From: Bog-793 sp963761425 | Lineage (GTDB): Bacteria; Actinomycetota; Acidimicrobiia; Acidimicrobiales; Bog-793 | NCBI GenBank assembly: GCA_963761425.1 | Contig: CAVXGQ010000002.1 | Coordinates: forward strand, 62,001-126,000 | Reading direction: 5' to 3' | Length of the DNA: 64,000 nucleotides | Shown: positions 18,059 through 27,142 of the stretch, in pieces | How positions within the stretch are numbered: the first letter of the stretch is position 1 | Layout of the letters: the number at the start of each line of letters is the position of its first letter | Notes under the pieces: generated by a model | The model's input: only the letters and a program-made list of their open reading frames with translations | What the model was told of the DNA's origin: nothing | Databases searched by the model: none | Position numbers and translations under genes: made by a program

Positions 18059-18184
18059 GCGCAAACTCGCCAGGGCCGCTTGGTGGACGCCTCGGCCGGT
18101 GCCGGCCCTCGAGACGCCGGGGCACGGTCCGACCGGGGGCGGCGCGCATCCAAGGGTGTGCAGCCGACCGATTAGATTCAGAGC

Positions 18185-19102
18185 ATGGCAAGCAAGCACG
18201 AGACGGGGACCAGCAAGGCGGCAGATCGCATGACCGGGACCAACCGGGTGAAGCGCGGTCTCGCCGAGATGCTGCGGGGCGGCGTGATCATGGACGTCGT
18301 CACGCCCGAACACGCAAAGATCGCCGAGGACGCCGGGGCCGTCGCGGTCATGGCGCTCGAGCGAGTCCCGGCCGACATCCGTCGTGACGGCGGTGTCGCG
18401 CGCATGAGCGACCCTGCCCTCATCGAGGCGATCAAGGCGGCGGTCACCATCCCGGTGATGGCCAAGGCGCGTATCGGGCACTTCGCCGAAGCGCAGATCC
18501 TCGCGGCCCTCCAGGTCGACTACATCGACGAGAGCGAAGTTCTGACCCCGGCCGACGAGGCGTACCACATCGACAAGTGGGCGTTCGAGGTGCCCTTCGT
18601 CTGTGGTGCGAACAACCTGGGCGAAGCGCTGCGCCGGATCTCGGAGGGCGCGGCGCTGATCCGCTCGAAAGGGGAGGCGGGGACGGGCAACGTCGTCGAG
18701 GCGGTCCGCCACCTCCGTTCGATCATCGGCGACATCGCCAAGATCGCGGCCTGCGACCCCGTCGAACGCTACGGATGGGCGAAGACCCTGCAGGCGCCGA
18801 TCGGACTCGTCGAGGAAATCGCCGAGACGGGTCGGCTGCCGGTTCCTTTGTTCTGCGCCGGCGGCATCGCCACGCCGGCCGATGCTGCCCTCGTCATGCA
18901 GATCGGCGCCGAGGCGGTCTTCGTCGGTTCGGGGATCTTTAAGAGCGAAGACCCCCCGGTCCGCGCCCGGGCGATTGTCGAGGCGACGGCACACTTTGAG
19001 GATCCCGAGATCCTCGCCAAGGTGTCGCGTGGCCTTGGCACGCCGATGAAGGGCGCCGAGATCTCGACGCTTGAAACGAGGCTCTCCGACCGCGGCTGGT
19101 GA
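18185..19102 (+). CDS. pdxS: Pyridoxal 5'-phosphate synthase, PdxS subunit
   Basis: 305 residues from ATG at 18185. PdxS condenses ribose 5-phosphate, glyceraldehyde 3-phosphate and ammonia to PLP. The conserved segments GGVIMDVVTPEHAKIAEDAG, VMALERVPADIR, PVMAKARIGHFAEAQ (catalytic lysine) and the phosphate-binding VFVGSGIF are all present. Length is typical. The pdxT start follows one base after the stop. Confidence 0.96.
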   Translation: MASKHETGTSKAADRMTGTNRVKRGLAEMLRGGVIMDVVTPEHAKIAEDAGAVAVMALERVPADIRRDGGVARMSDPALIEAIKAAVTIPVMAKARIGHFAEAQILAALQVDYIDESEVLTPADEAYHIDKWAFEVPFVCGANNLGEALRRISEGAALIRSKGEAGTGNVVEAVRHLRSIIGDIAKIAACDPVERYGWAKTLQAPIGLVEEIAETGRLPVPLFCAGGIATPADAALVMQIGAEAVFVGSGIFKSEDPPVRARAIVEATAHFEDPEILAKVSRGLGTPMKGAEISTLETRLSDRGW

Positions 19103-19103
19103 G

Positions 19104-19766
19104 ATGTCAACGCCACCGACCCGCGTGGCCCGCGGCCGCGCCGTCACCGTCGTCACCCCCGTCCCGGTGATCGGGGTTCTCGCGCTCCAGGGCGACGTTT
19201 CTGAGCACGTCAACGTGCTGAAAGGGCTTGACGTCGGCGTGATCGAGATCCGTCTTCCCCCGGACCTCGCGGCGGTCGACGCGATGGTGCTGCCGGGCGG
19301 GGAGTCGACCACCCTGCAGTTGCTTATCGAGGCGGCCGGCCTCCGGCCGGCCATCGCCGCTCGGTTGACCGGGGGAATGCCCGTGCTCGGGACCTGCGCC
19401 GGGATGATCCTGCTGGCCACCAGTATTCTCGACGGCCGGTCTGACCAGTGGAGCTTTGGCGCGATCGACCTCACCGTGCGCCGGAATGCCTTCGGTCGTC
19501 AGGTCGAGTCGTTTGAGGAAGATCTCGAGCTCGACGGCCTCGCCGGCGGGCCGATGCATGCCGTGTTCATCCGGGCGCCCGTGGTGGAAAAGGTGGGGCG
19601 CGGGGTCGCGGTCCTCGCCCGCGTATTGATGACCGGGGACGGCGTCCGCCCGGTCGCCTGCCGCCAGGGGCGGGTGACGGTGACTGCCTTCCACCCCGAG
19701 CTGGTAGGCGACCGGCGCTTCCACGAGTTGTTGGTCGCCGACGCGGCGGCGAACCGACGCCGGTGA
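19104..19766 (+). CDS. pdxT: Pyridoxal 5'-phosphate synthase, PdxT glutaminase
   Basis: 220 residues from ATG at 19104, one base after the pdxS stop. The class I glutaminase marks are IGVLALQGDVSEH, PGGESTT, the nucleophile in GTCAGMILL and the His-Glu pair in TAFHPEL. It feeds ammonia to PdxS. The N-terminus carries about 20 extra residues (STPPTRVARGRAVTVVTPVP) before the family start; an internal start at a later GTG is possible but would lose the overlap with pdxS. Confidence 0.95.
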   Translation: MSTPPTRVARGRAVTVVTPVPVIGVLALQGDVSEHVNVLKGLDVGVIEIRLPPDLAAVDAMVLPGGESTTLQLLIEAAGLRPAIAARLTGGMPVLGTCAGMILLATSILDGRSDQWSFGAIDLTVRRNAFGRQVESFEEDLELDGLAGGPMHAVFIRAPVVEKVGRGVAVLARVLMTGDGVRPVACRQGRVTVTAFHPELVGDRRFHELLVADAAANRRR

Positions 19767-19912
19767 CCGGCCTTTTCTGAGGAACAGGGCCCCTATCAGC
19801 CATCGCCAGCCGTCGCCGCCGGTGAGGGGGCCGGCGGCGAGGGCGATTCGGCGACGCGGGCGAGGGTGCTGGGCCCGGTTAGCTTCGACGCCGGGTGACG
19901 GAAGGAGGACCG

Positions 19913-20380
19913 ATGGCCGTCAAAGAGCTCGGGCATCTCGTCTTGTACGTCCATGACCTGGAACGCTCGGCCGCTTTTTACCGGGAGGCGCTCGGCTGGC
20001 ACCAGGTGGTCGGCCCGGGCGGCGACATCGCCGCGCCGGGGTCGTTCGCGATGGCCGCCTTCACCGGAGGTCGGACACACCACGAGCTGTTGCTGATCGA
20101 AGTCGGACCCGACGCCCCGGGCCCGCTGCAGGGCCGACGTGCCGGGCTCTACCACTTCGGGCTGAAAGTCGGCGACTCCGACGACGAACTGCGCGCCGCG
20201 CTCACCCGGGTTTCGGAGGCGGGCGGCGAGGTCTCCGGGGCGGCTGATCATTCGGTCACCCACAGCGTCTACATCCGTGATCCCGACGGCAACGAGATCG
20301 AGCTCTACATCGACGTTCCCGGGGTGGACTGGAGCGACCCCGTCAACCTCGTCGGTCCGATCCGTCCGTTGCGGCTGTAG
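19913..20380 (+). CDS. Glyoxalase/VOC superfamily protein
   Basis: 155 residues from ATG at 19913 behind GGAGGAC. The VOC fold is readable: ELGHLVLYVHDLERSAAFYREALGW at the N-terminus and, in the second half, HSVYIRDPDGNEIELYID. Metal ligands are likely His8 in the first motif and the Glu of NEIELY; THHELLLIE supplies another histidine. Members include ring-cleavage dioxygenases and glyoxalase I; the substrate here is unknown. It is convergent with guaB. Confidence 0.85.
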   Translation: MAVKELGHLVLYVHDLERSAAFYREALGWHQVVGPGGDIAAPGSFAMAAFTGGRTHHELLLIEVGPDAPGPLQGRRAGLYHFGLKVGDSDDELRAALTRVSEAGGEVSGAADHSVTHSVYIRDPDGNEIELYIDVPGVDWSDPVNLVGPIRPLRL

Positions 20381-20419
20381 TCGCCGGATCGGATCGCAGC
20401 CCCACGCCGGTGCGGACCT

Positions 20420-21910
20420 CTAGATCTCGCTGGCGAAGTAGTTCGGCGCGTCGCGCACCCCGGACAGGTCGTGCGGATGACTCTCCTGGTTCGCCTCCGG
20501 GCTCACCCGGATGAACTGCGCCCGCTCGTTGAGCTGGGGGATCGTGCGCGTGCCGCAGTAGCCCATCGCCTGGCGCAGCCCCCCGACCAGCTGGTGGACG
20601 ACCTGGGCGAGCGGACCCCGGAAGGGCACGTAGCCCTCGACGCCCTCGGGCACCACCTTGTCCGGGTCGACCACGAGTTCCTGGGAGTAGCGGTCCTTGG
20701 AGTACGAGCGGTCGGCCATCGCCGAGAGGCTCCCCATCCCCCGGTAGCGCTTCATCGGCCGGTTCCCGATCATCGTCGTGTCACCGGGGCTCTCCTCGAC
20801 GCCGGCGAACAGCCCGCCGATCATCACCGCATGCGCACCGGCCCCCAAGGCCTTGGCGATGTCACCGGAGAACCTCACCCCGCCGTCGGCGAGGATTCCC
20901 ACCCCCTGGCGGCGCGCCTCGCCGGCGCATTCGTGGATCGCCGTCCACTGGGGGACACCGACTCCGGTCACCACCCGGGTCGTGCAGATCGCACCGGGCC
21001 CCAGCCCGACCTTCACGACGTCGGCACCGGCTTCGGCGAGGGCCTGCGTCGCCGGGGCGGTACCGACATTGCCGGCGATGATCACGCCCCGTCGCCAGTT
21101 GTCCCGTAGTTCGGCGACCGTTTCGATCACCCGGCGGGCGTGGCCGTGCGCGGTATCGACGCAGATGACGTCGACCTCGGCGTCGATCAGCAGCTTGGCC
21201 CGGCCGAGACCCTCGCCGCCGACACCGATGGCGGCACCGACCCGCAGCCGTCCGTCAGTGTCCTTGCTGGCCTGAGGGAAGGCCGCCTGCTTGGCGATGT
21301 CCTTCACGGTGATGAGCCCGCGTAGCCGGTTCTCGGCATCGACGATCGGAAGCTTCTCGATCTTGGTCGACCCCAGGATCTGGCGTGCCCCCGCGAGATC
21401 GGTGCCTACCGGTGCGGTGACCAAGCCCGAGGAGGTCATCACCGCCGAGACGGGAACCCGGGGATCGTCGTGGAACCGCAGGTCGCGGTTGGTGACGATG
21501 CCGAGGAGGTGGTCGTTGGGGTCGACGACGGGGATCCCCGAGATGTGGAAGCGTCTCATCAGTTCGAGCGCTTCGGCGACCGGACGGTCGGGGAGGATCT
21601 TGATCGGATTGAGGACCATGCCGGCCTCGGAGCGCTTAACCCGGTCGACCTCCTCGGCCTGGCGCTCGATGGACATGTTGCGGTGGACGATCCCTAGACC
21701 GCCGAGGCGGGCCAGCGCGATCGCCATCCGGGCCTCGGTGACCGTGTCCATGGCGGCCGAGACGAGCGGGATGTTGAGCTCGAGGCGGTCGCTGAGACGG
21801 GTGGTCGTGTCGACCTCGTGGGGCAGAACGTCGGATTCCTGCGGGACGAGCAAGACGTCGTCGAAGGTCAGGGCGATGCCCTCGGAGAACTGCGGGTCGA
21901 CGAGCGCCAC
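20420..21910 (-). CDS. guaB: Inosine 5'-monophosphate dehydrogenase
   Basis: 496 residues from GTG at 21910. IMPDH makes XMP, the first step to GMP. The two CBS domains occupy about residues 95-205, and the catalytic loop GPGAICTTRVVTGVG carries the active cysteine near residue 308. The flap YRGMGSLSAM and the usual tail QFIRVSPEANQESHPHD are present. Length and order are standard. Confidence 0.96.
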   Translation of the reverse strand: MALVDPQFSEGIALTFDDVLLVPQESDVLPHEVDTTTRLSDRLELNIPLVSAAMDTVTEARMAIALARLGGLGIVHRNMSIERQAEEVDRVKRSEAGMVLNPIKILPDRPVAEALELMRRFHISGIPVVDPNDHLLGIVTNRDLRFHDDPRVPVSAVMTSSGLVTAPVGTDLAGARQILGSTKIEKLPIVDAENRLRGLITVKDIAKQAAFPQASKDTDGRLRVGAAIGVGGEGLGRAKLLIDAEVDVICVDTAHGHARRVIETVAELRDNWRRGVIIAGNVGTAPATQALAEAGADVVKVGLGPGAICTTRVVTGVGVPQWTAIHECAGEARRQGVGILADGGVRFSGDIAKALGAGAHAVMIGGLFAGVEESPGDTTMIGNRPMKRYRGMGSLSAMADRSYSKDRYSQELVVDPDKVVPEGVEGYVPFRGPLAQVVHQLVGGLRQAMGYCGTRTIPQLNERAQFIRVSPEANQESHPHDLSGVRDAPNYFASEI

Positions 21911-22002
21911 GGCGCACCACCTCCGGTCCTACCCCGCGACGGCGAGGGCTGGCTGCCCTGAACAGTACCGACTGGGCGCCCCCAGCCGTCGACCTCGCCG
22001 GT

Positions 22003-22536
22003 CTACAAACCAACGACCACCGAGCAGACCGGCCACGCCGACCAGCCGGCGATGAGCTGCAGACGACGGGCGGCGCGGTCCTGGACCGGAGGTGGGGCCT
22101 CGTTCGGCAGCCCCCGGTAGCCGAGCGCCCACCACGTCGTCAGCGCGAACTGGTAGGCGCCGTAGTAGCCGTTGCCGGAGTCCTCGCCGTAGCGGTTGCC
22201 GGATTCACAGTCGCGCGGCGCCTGCCACTGGGCCGGTGTCGCCGCTGCCGGGATCGGCACCGCGGAACCGAACCCGTCCAGGCGGGGCCGCGCCGTCAGG
22301 GGACGGACCATGAACAGGTAGGGCAGGGGGGTGCTCCGGGCCGAACCGTCGAGGGGCCCGGTGGCGGGCCCAATTCTCGCCGGGCGCCCTTCTCGCCGGG
22401 CGCGGTTGGATCGGACCGAGGTCGAGTAGCTGGCGGTCGCCGAGTGGCGCAGGCTGACTGCGCCGTCTTCGAGCACGCCGACGCCACCGATGAGGACGAT
22501 GGCGGAAGTGACCACGAGCGAAAAGTGTCGTCGCAT
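22003..22536 (-). CDS. Secreted Rpf-like transglycosylase
   Basis: 177 residues from ATG at 22536, seven bases after AAGGAGG on the minus strand. A signal peptide (MRRHFSLVVTSAIVLIGGVG) is followed by a basic linker. The C-terminal domain is resuscitation-promoting-factor/lysozyme-like: DCESGNRYGEDSGNGYYGAY with the catalytic Glu, FALTTWWALGYRGLP, and the ending GWSAWPVCS. It probably cleaves peptidoglycan outside the cell. The domain matches Rpf core length (about 75 residues) but no LysM or G5 domain is attached. Confidence 0.83.
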   Translation of the reverse strand: MRRHFSLVVTSAIVLIGGVGVLEDGAVSLRHSATASYSTSVRSNRARREGRPARIGPATGPLDGSARSTPLPYLFMVRPLTARPRLDGFGSAVPIPAAATPAQWQAPRDCESGNRYGEDSGNGYYGAYQFALTTWWALGYRGLPNEAPPPVQDRAARRLQLIAGWSAWPVCSVVVGL

Positions 22537-22733
22537 CGAAGGCCTCCTTGGAGTGGGGATCTTCCAGGTGGGTCGAGATGCGGGCTCACCGTCTTCGTGC
22601 ATGCGTCTCGCGGTCCGATGCCGGCAGGGCAACAAACGGACCAAGGCGCACAGGGCGCCCGGGCGAGGTGCAGACAGATACGCCCTTGGCTGGGTGCTGT
22701 GGCTGCTCCTTACTGTCCGAAATGGACTGCGCG

Positions 22734-23950
22734 CTCAAGCGGTCAACGCAACAGCCTTGACGAACGCCTGAGATGGTGTCATCCACCCGAGCGTCTGTCG
22801 AGGTCTGTTGTTGAGGGAACGAGCGATGGCATCGAGCTCGCGTTGGGTGCACTGAGAGAGATCCGTTGACTTCGGCAGATATTGGCGCAAGAGACCGTTC
22901 GTGTTCTCGTTGCTGCCGCGTTGCCAGGGGCTCTTCGGGTCGCAGAAGTAGATCTGCACCCCGGTGTCGATCGTGAACTGGACGTGCTCGGCCATCTCCT
23001 TTCCCTGGTCCCAGGTGATCGATCTGCGGAGCTGGACGGGAAGCGTGACGATGCGCTTCGCGAGTGCGGTGCGGACCGACTCGGCGGTGTTCCCGTGGGG
23101 CAGCTTCAACAAGATGACGTAGCGGCTGTGACGTTCGACGAGGGTTCCGATTGCGGTCATCTTCTTGCCGAAGATGAGATCACCCTCCCAGTGCCCGGGC
23201 ACGGCGCGGTCGGCGACCTCGGCCGGTCGCTCGGAGATCATCACCATGTTGCGGAGCTGTCCTTGGCCGATCCCGCCCTTGGTGTAGGCCTTGGCTCTTC
23301 GCATCGCCCGACCGCTTCGCAGGCAGGTGTGGAGCTCTTTCCGAAGCGCTCCACGGCCCTGGACGAACAGCGACTGGTAGATGGTCTCGTGGGACACCCG
23401 CATCTCCGGATCATTCGGATAGCTAAGAGCCAACCACGCGGAGATCTGCTCGGGTGACCACCTGGCCTCGAGCTTTCGTTCGACGGTCGATCTGAGCCGT
23501 CGGCACCGGGAAAGCTTCGCTCGTCTGGGTCGCAGCGCGCGTCGTTGCGCACCCCGATCGGCAACGAGCGCTCGGTAATGCTGACGGCCGCCATTCGCGT
23601 TCACCTCTCGACACACCGTCGAGGGCGCACGCCCGAGTCCGGTCGAGATCACCCGGATCGAGAGACCTGCGGCGAGTCCTCGCGAAATCTCTTCTCGCTC
23701 TTCAAGGGAGAGCCTGAGCTCAGCACGCCCTCGTTCGTGCGGTCGTCTCCCCCCTGCGTCGGCGATCAACTTCCGAAGCGAAGAGTTCTGGCGTCCGAGG
23801 TGCTTGGCGATGCGCTTCACCGGCACGCCGGCCTCCCGCATCTCCCAGATCGTCGCCCTGTCGGCTTCTGTGAACCTCGCCATCACCGTTCCTCCCCATC
23901 GACGACGTCAGTGTTCGCCGATCAGAGAGGTGTTGCGATGACCAGTTGAG
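22734..23950 (-). mobile_element. IS30-family insertion sequence, about 1.2 kb
   Basis: The left end CTCAAGCGGTCAACGCAACA (from 22734) and the complement of the right end CTCAACTGGTCATCGCAACA (to 23950) form an imperfect terminal inverted repeat of about 24 bp. One transposase gene fills the interior; its stop codon lies in the left repeat. A target duplication was not clear. The element sits between the Rpf-like gene and surE. Confidence 0.78.
22735..23883 (-). CDS. IS30-family transposase
   Basis: 382 residues from ATG at 23883; a GTG one codon earlier is possible. An N-terminal HTH (FTEADRATIWEMREAGVPVK), a second HTH (SIRVISTGLGRAPSTVCREV), the SPEQISAWL motif and the IS30 DDE core (PGHWEGDLIFGKK, TWDQGKEMAEH, SPWQRGSNENTNGLLRQY) are all intact. 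The frame is uninterrupted and full length, so this element could be active, unlike the IS1182 copy in the same window. Confidence 0.94.
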   Translation of the reverse strand: MARFTEADRATIWEMREAGVPVKRIAKHLGRQNSSLRKLIADAGGRRPHERGRAELRLSLEEREEISRGLAAGLSIRVISTGLGRAPSTVCREVNANGGRQHYRALVADRGAQRRALRPRRAKLSRCRRLRSTVERKLEARWSPEQISAWLALSYPNDPEMRVSHETIYQSLFVQGRGALRKELHTCLRSGRAMRRAKAYTKGGIGQGQLRNMVMISERPAEVADRAVPGHWEGDLIFGKKMTAIGTLVERHSRYVILLKLPHGNTAESVRTALAKRIVTLPVQLRRSITWDQGKEMAEHVQFTIDTGVQIYFCDPKSPWQRGSNENTNGLLRQYLPKSTDLSQCTQRELDAIARSLNNRPRQTLGWMTPSQAFVKAVALTA

Positions 23951-24159
23951 GACGCAACGGATCCGGGTCGAATGACAGAACGGTCATGCCGGGCGAGGCT
24001 TCCTCCGGTCCTCGCCTGTCTCCGGAGATCTGGCACCACACGCGCCATCAGACCGACCGGATAATTATTCAAATGTAGTTTACCTGTAGGTCGCCGCCCG
24101 GAGGTGGTCCGGAGCTTTCAGCCCAGCTCAGGGGGCTGTGAAAGGTCGGCAGGCGCCGC
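23951..24159. other. Intergenic region with an AT-rich patch
   Basis: No gene is seen. A short AT-rich patch at 24060-24087 (GGATAATTATTCAAATGTAG) stands out from the high-GC surroundings. It may be a promoter cut off from its gene by the IS30 insertion. Confidence 0.3.
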
Positions 24160-24999
24160 TCAGGCCTCCCGGGGGGTGGCGTTGACCGTGCCGAGCGGTG
24201 CGTTGTCGGAGCGGGCGAACCGGGTGTCGAGCCGGGCGGCGGTCGTCGCCAGGAGGCCTTGGACCGTCGGGTCGGGGTCGGCTGCCGGGAGGGTGATCGC
24301 CGTCACCGTCGCGAAGCCTTGCGCGCCGAGCGCCCGATCGTCCTCGGGGGCGGTCGGGAGGCCGGTGAAGCCGAAGGACACCCCCACGTGGTCCGAGCCG
24401 ACCTCGGTCACGTGGAAGACATCGCCCTCGCTCAGCACGGCGCGCCGCACACCGCGCAGGTCGTCGAGTCCGAGGTCCGGCACATTGCAGTTGAGCACCG
24501 TACCGGCCCGCATCGCTGCTACTGGTTCCACCAGGGCGACCGCGAGCGCGGCCGCCGTCTCGTAGTGCACCGGAACCGGCGACTTCGCCTGTAGGCCGAC
24601 CGCGATGGCGGACCGGCCGAGTTGCGCCGCGGTAAGCGCCGCGCCGACCGTGCCCGAATGCAGGATGAAGCGGCCGAGGTTGCGGCCACGATTGATGCCC
24701 GAGCACACGACGTCGGGGGGCGCCCCGAACGATCCGGCGAGCGCGAGCAAGACGCAGACCGAGGGGAGCGCGTGGACGCCGAAGGCCGGCACGCCGGGCG
24801 CCGCCTCGAGCTTGACGGCCTCGAAGGCGAGGGTGGGCGTCGAGCGCTGCAGTTCGAGGCCGGTGGCGGCGCTCGATCCACTGTGATCCTCGAGCGAAGC
24901 GACGACGGTGACTTCGTGTCCCGCCTCGACGAGCGCGAAGGTGAGAGCGGCAACCCCGGGCGCGAAGACGCCGTCGTCATTCGTGACGAGAATGCGCAC
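24160..24999 (-). CDS. surE: 5'/3'-nucleotidase SurE
   Basis: 279 residues from GTG at 24999, behind AAGGAGAT. The N-terminus RILVTNDDGVFAPGVAAL carries the metal-binding Asp8-Asp9 pair; GSFGAPPDVVCSGINRGRN supplies the Asn ligand, followed by YSGTVGAA-like ILHSGTVGAALTA. SurE dephosphorylates nucleoside monophosphates and may clear damaged nucleotides. The frame is open 207 bases upstream, but that part overlaps the divergent epimerase gene. Confidence 0.92.
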   Translation of the reverse strand: MRILVTNDDGVFAPGVAALTFALVEAGHEVTVVASLEDHSGSSAATGLELQRSTPTLAFEAVKLEAAPGVPAFGVHALPSVCVLLALAGSFGAPPDVVCSGINRGRNLGRFILHSGTVGAALTAAQLGRSAIAVGLQAKSPVPVHYETAAALAVALVEPVAAMRAGTVLNCNVPDLGLDDLRGVRRAVLSEGDVFHVTEVGSDHVGVSFGFTGLPTAPEDDRALGAQGFATVTAITLPAADPDPTVQGLLATTAARLDTRFARSDNAPLGTVNATPREA

Positions 25000-25063
25000 G
25001 CGATCTCCTTGGCCCGAAAGGCTTTCCTTCGGCCTGACCGGGGCCACCGGTACACTACTGGCC

Positions 25064-26005
25064 ATGTCGCAGCCGTCTGGTGAGCAGTACGAGATCGTGT
25101 CGGGATCGACGACGGCGACGGCGACGGAGGTCGGTGCGACGCTCCGCTCCTTCGCCGTCGACGGAAAGCCGGTCCTCTGGGGCTTCGACGAGGACGAGAT
25201 GTGCACGGGATGCCGAGGACAGATCCTCGCCCCATGGCCGAATCGCCTGGAAGACGGGACCTACGAATTCGCCGGACGTGTCGGCGTGGCCGCCCTCAGT
25301 GAGCCCGAGCGGCACAACGCCATCCACGGGTTGATGTCCTGGCTTCCTTGGACCATGACACGCCGGGATGACGCCACGGTGCACGGTTGGTGCCGTCTTC
25401 CCGCCCAGCCCGCCTATCCCTGGTGGCTCGAGGTCGAGGTCGACTACTCCGTCGGTCCCGGGGCGCTCACCGTTGCCACGACGGCGCGCAACGTCGGTGA
25501 TGCGACGGCGCCATTCGGGCTCGGGTTCCACTCGTTTCTCGCGCCGGGGGCGGCGGGACTAGACGGTTCGCGCCTGTCCCTGCCGGCGCGCCAGCACCTG
25601 GTCCTCGACGCGCGGATGCTCCCGGTCGGCGCCGAACCGGTGGAGAAGTCCGCGGTCCCGGCGATCGCGACGGGCACCTCGCTTTCTGGGTTGCGACTGG
25701 ACGACGCCTACACCGACCTGGTGACCGAGGCCGACGGGCGCTGGCGGGCGTACTTTTCTCCCGCCGGCGATGGCGAGGCGGTCATCGTCTGGGCCGACGC
25801 CGTCTTCGCGCACATCATGTGCTACACGGGCGACACGCTCGATCCGGACCATTTGCGCGCCGGGGTGGCGGTCGAGCCGATGACCTGCCCGCCGAACGCG
25901 TTTCGTTCCGGGGTCGACGTGATCGCCCTCGCACCGGGCGAGAGTTTCCGGGGTTCCTGGGGGATTCAGACCGCGTCGGCCGCGGAGGAGTCCGTCGGCG
26001 GCTGA
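25064..26005 (+). CDS. Aldose 1-epimerase family protein
   Basis: 313 residues from ATG at 25064. TACACT at 25051-25056 sits 7 nt before the start, so the message is probably leaderless. GalM-family features are seen: GATLRSFAVDGKPVLWGFD, GQILAPWPNRLEDGTYEF with the substrate arginine, HNAIHGLMSW, GFGFHSFLAP-like GLGFHSFLAPGA, and the catalytic-region AVEPMTCPPNAF. It would interconvert sugar anomers; the exact sugar is unknown. It is divergent from surE. Confidence 0.87.
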   Translation: MSQPSGEQYEIVSGSTTATATEVGATLRSFAVDGKPVLWGFDEDEMCTGCRGQILAPWPNRLEDGTYEFAGRVGVAALSEPERHNAIHGLMSWLPWTMTRRDDATVHGWCRLPAQPAYPWWLEVEVDYSVGPGALTVATTARNVGDATAPFGLGFHSFLAPGAAGLDGSRLSLPARQHLVLDARMLPVGAEPVEKSAVPAIATGTSLSGLRLDDAYTDLVTEADGRWRAYFSPAGDGEAVIVWADAVFAHIMCYTGDTLDPDHLRAGVAVEPMTCPPNAFRSGVDVIALAPGESFRGSWGIQTASAAEESVGG

Positions 26006-26145
26006 CGGCGACCCGGATCGGTCGGCCGGCGCGAGATGCCGCCCGATGGTTCACCCCCTGGCCGACGCCAGTATCCGCGGGTGCCACGTCGAGCTTCGTC
26101 CGGCCCTGGTCCCAGGGTCGACGGGCGGCAGCCGCTTCGGGCCGA

Positions 26146-26637
26146 TCAGGCGATCTTCGAGCAGGCTTTCGGCGCGCTGCCCTCGAGACTCACCAGCGCA
26201 CAGAAGCTCGCGTCGCTCACCTTCCAGACCTTGTCCTGGAGCAGCGCGGTACCTACCGCGTTCGGTTCGGCAGGGGAGCCGCCGAGGTAGATGGTGTAGG
26301 TGACGCGGGCCGCCGTCTTGGAGGTCAGTTTCACCTTGGTGACTTTGACAGTCGTCGAACGCGCGGCCGAGGTCTTGGATTGGGCCTTTAGGAAGGTCGC
26401 AAACTCCTTCCCGTTCTGAAGCAGGGTCTCCTTTACCGCCGCCGAGGTGGTTCCCTTGAAGAATGTCGTCCAGTTCGTCTTGATCGCCTTCGTTGTGCCA
26501 CTGGAGCCGGTCGAGGCGCCGACGGTGCTCGGGGCCGCCACGCCGATCGCGAGGGCACCGAGGACGACGAGCGACACGAAGCAGCCGCGCGCACGAGCGC
26601 GAACACGGTTCGAATTGGAGCAGAACATCAACGTCAC
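26146..26637 (-). CDS. Secreted MTB12-like low-molecular-weight antigen
   Basis: 163 residues from ATG at 26637. A basic N-terminus and hydrophobic stretch (GCFVSLVVLGALAIGVAAP) form a signal peptide. The mature domain has the order seen in the MTB12 C-terminal family: NWTTFFKGTTSAAVKETLLQ, KVTKVKLTSKTAARVTYTIY, LGGSPAEPNAVGTALLQDKV and WKVSDASFCALVSLEG. This is a cystatin-like/NTF2-like exported protein of unknown function, common in mycobacteria and Acidimicrobiia by my recollection. Two cysteines (SFCAL and KACSK) could pair. Confidence 0.72.
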   Translation of the reverse strand: MTLMFCSNSNRVRARARGCFVSLVVLGALAIGVAAPSTVGASTGSSGTTKAIKTNWTTFFKGTTSAAVKETLLQNGKEFATFLKAQSKTSAARSTTVKVTKVKLTSKTAARVTYTIYLGGSPAEPNAVGTALLQDKVWKVSDASFCALVSLEGSAPKACSKIA

Positions 26638-26910
26638 CTCCGGGGCGGCTTTAGCAGGCCGGTTTTCCTGCCCTCATGCCCACGAGACGATGTTAGTTCC
26701 CGCCGTCCTCAAGGCCTCTCGGCTCTCGGCGCCTTCCCCGGTGAGAAAGTGCCGCCAACGGGCCTCGCCATTACCTGCCATCGAGCTGGACTGGAGGGAA
26801 TTCCCAGCCCAGACCTGACGCTTCACTCCTGGAGTGCCTCGCTAATATCCGCGGTGAGCGGGAATCGCGCGGCCCACGTGTCGGTACTCGCCGACGAAAG
26901 GGAGCGGTTG

Positions 26911-27114
26911 ATGATCCAGCCACAATCCAAGTCGACGGGCATTCGTCCCGTGCACGCCCTCGTCGTAATCGGAACGCTGGTGGTGGCGGCGGTCGTCGCC
27001 TTCGCGGCGTTGCATTTCATCGTCGGAGTGCTGTGGTTCTTCGTGAAGCTCGTGGTCGTTCTCGCGTTGGTGTTCTTCGTCGCTTCGATGGTTCTGCGGC
27101 ACGTTCGCCGCTAG
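26911..27114 (+). CDS. Small membrane protein with two transmembrane segments
   Basis: 67 residues from ATG at 26911. After a short polar N-terminus (MIQPQSKSTGIRP) there is an almost continuous hydrophobic stretch, VHALVVIGTLVVAAVVAFAA and VLWFFVKLVVVLALVFFVAS, then a basic end (RHVRR). This would be a two-pass helical hairpin in the membrane. No family is recognised. Its end is 28 nt before the SRAP gene. Confidence 0.6.
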   Translation: MIQPQSKSTGIRPVHALVVIGTLVVAAVVAFAALHFIVGVLWFFVKLVVVLALVFFVASMVLRHVRR

Positions 27115-27142
27115 CGCGGTTCCGGTCCGAGGCCAGGCAACC

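Noticed and set aside
24059..24095. ACCTGTAGGT palindrome in an AT-rich patch beside the IS30 element
   Set aside because: Too short, and no gene begins there; it is noted only as an orphan promoter.
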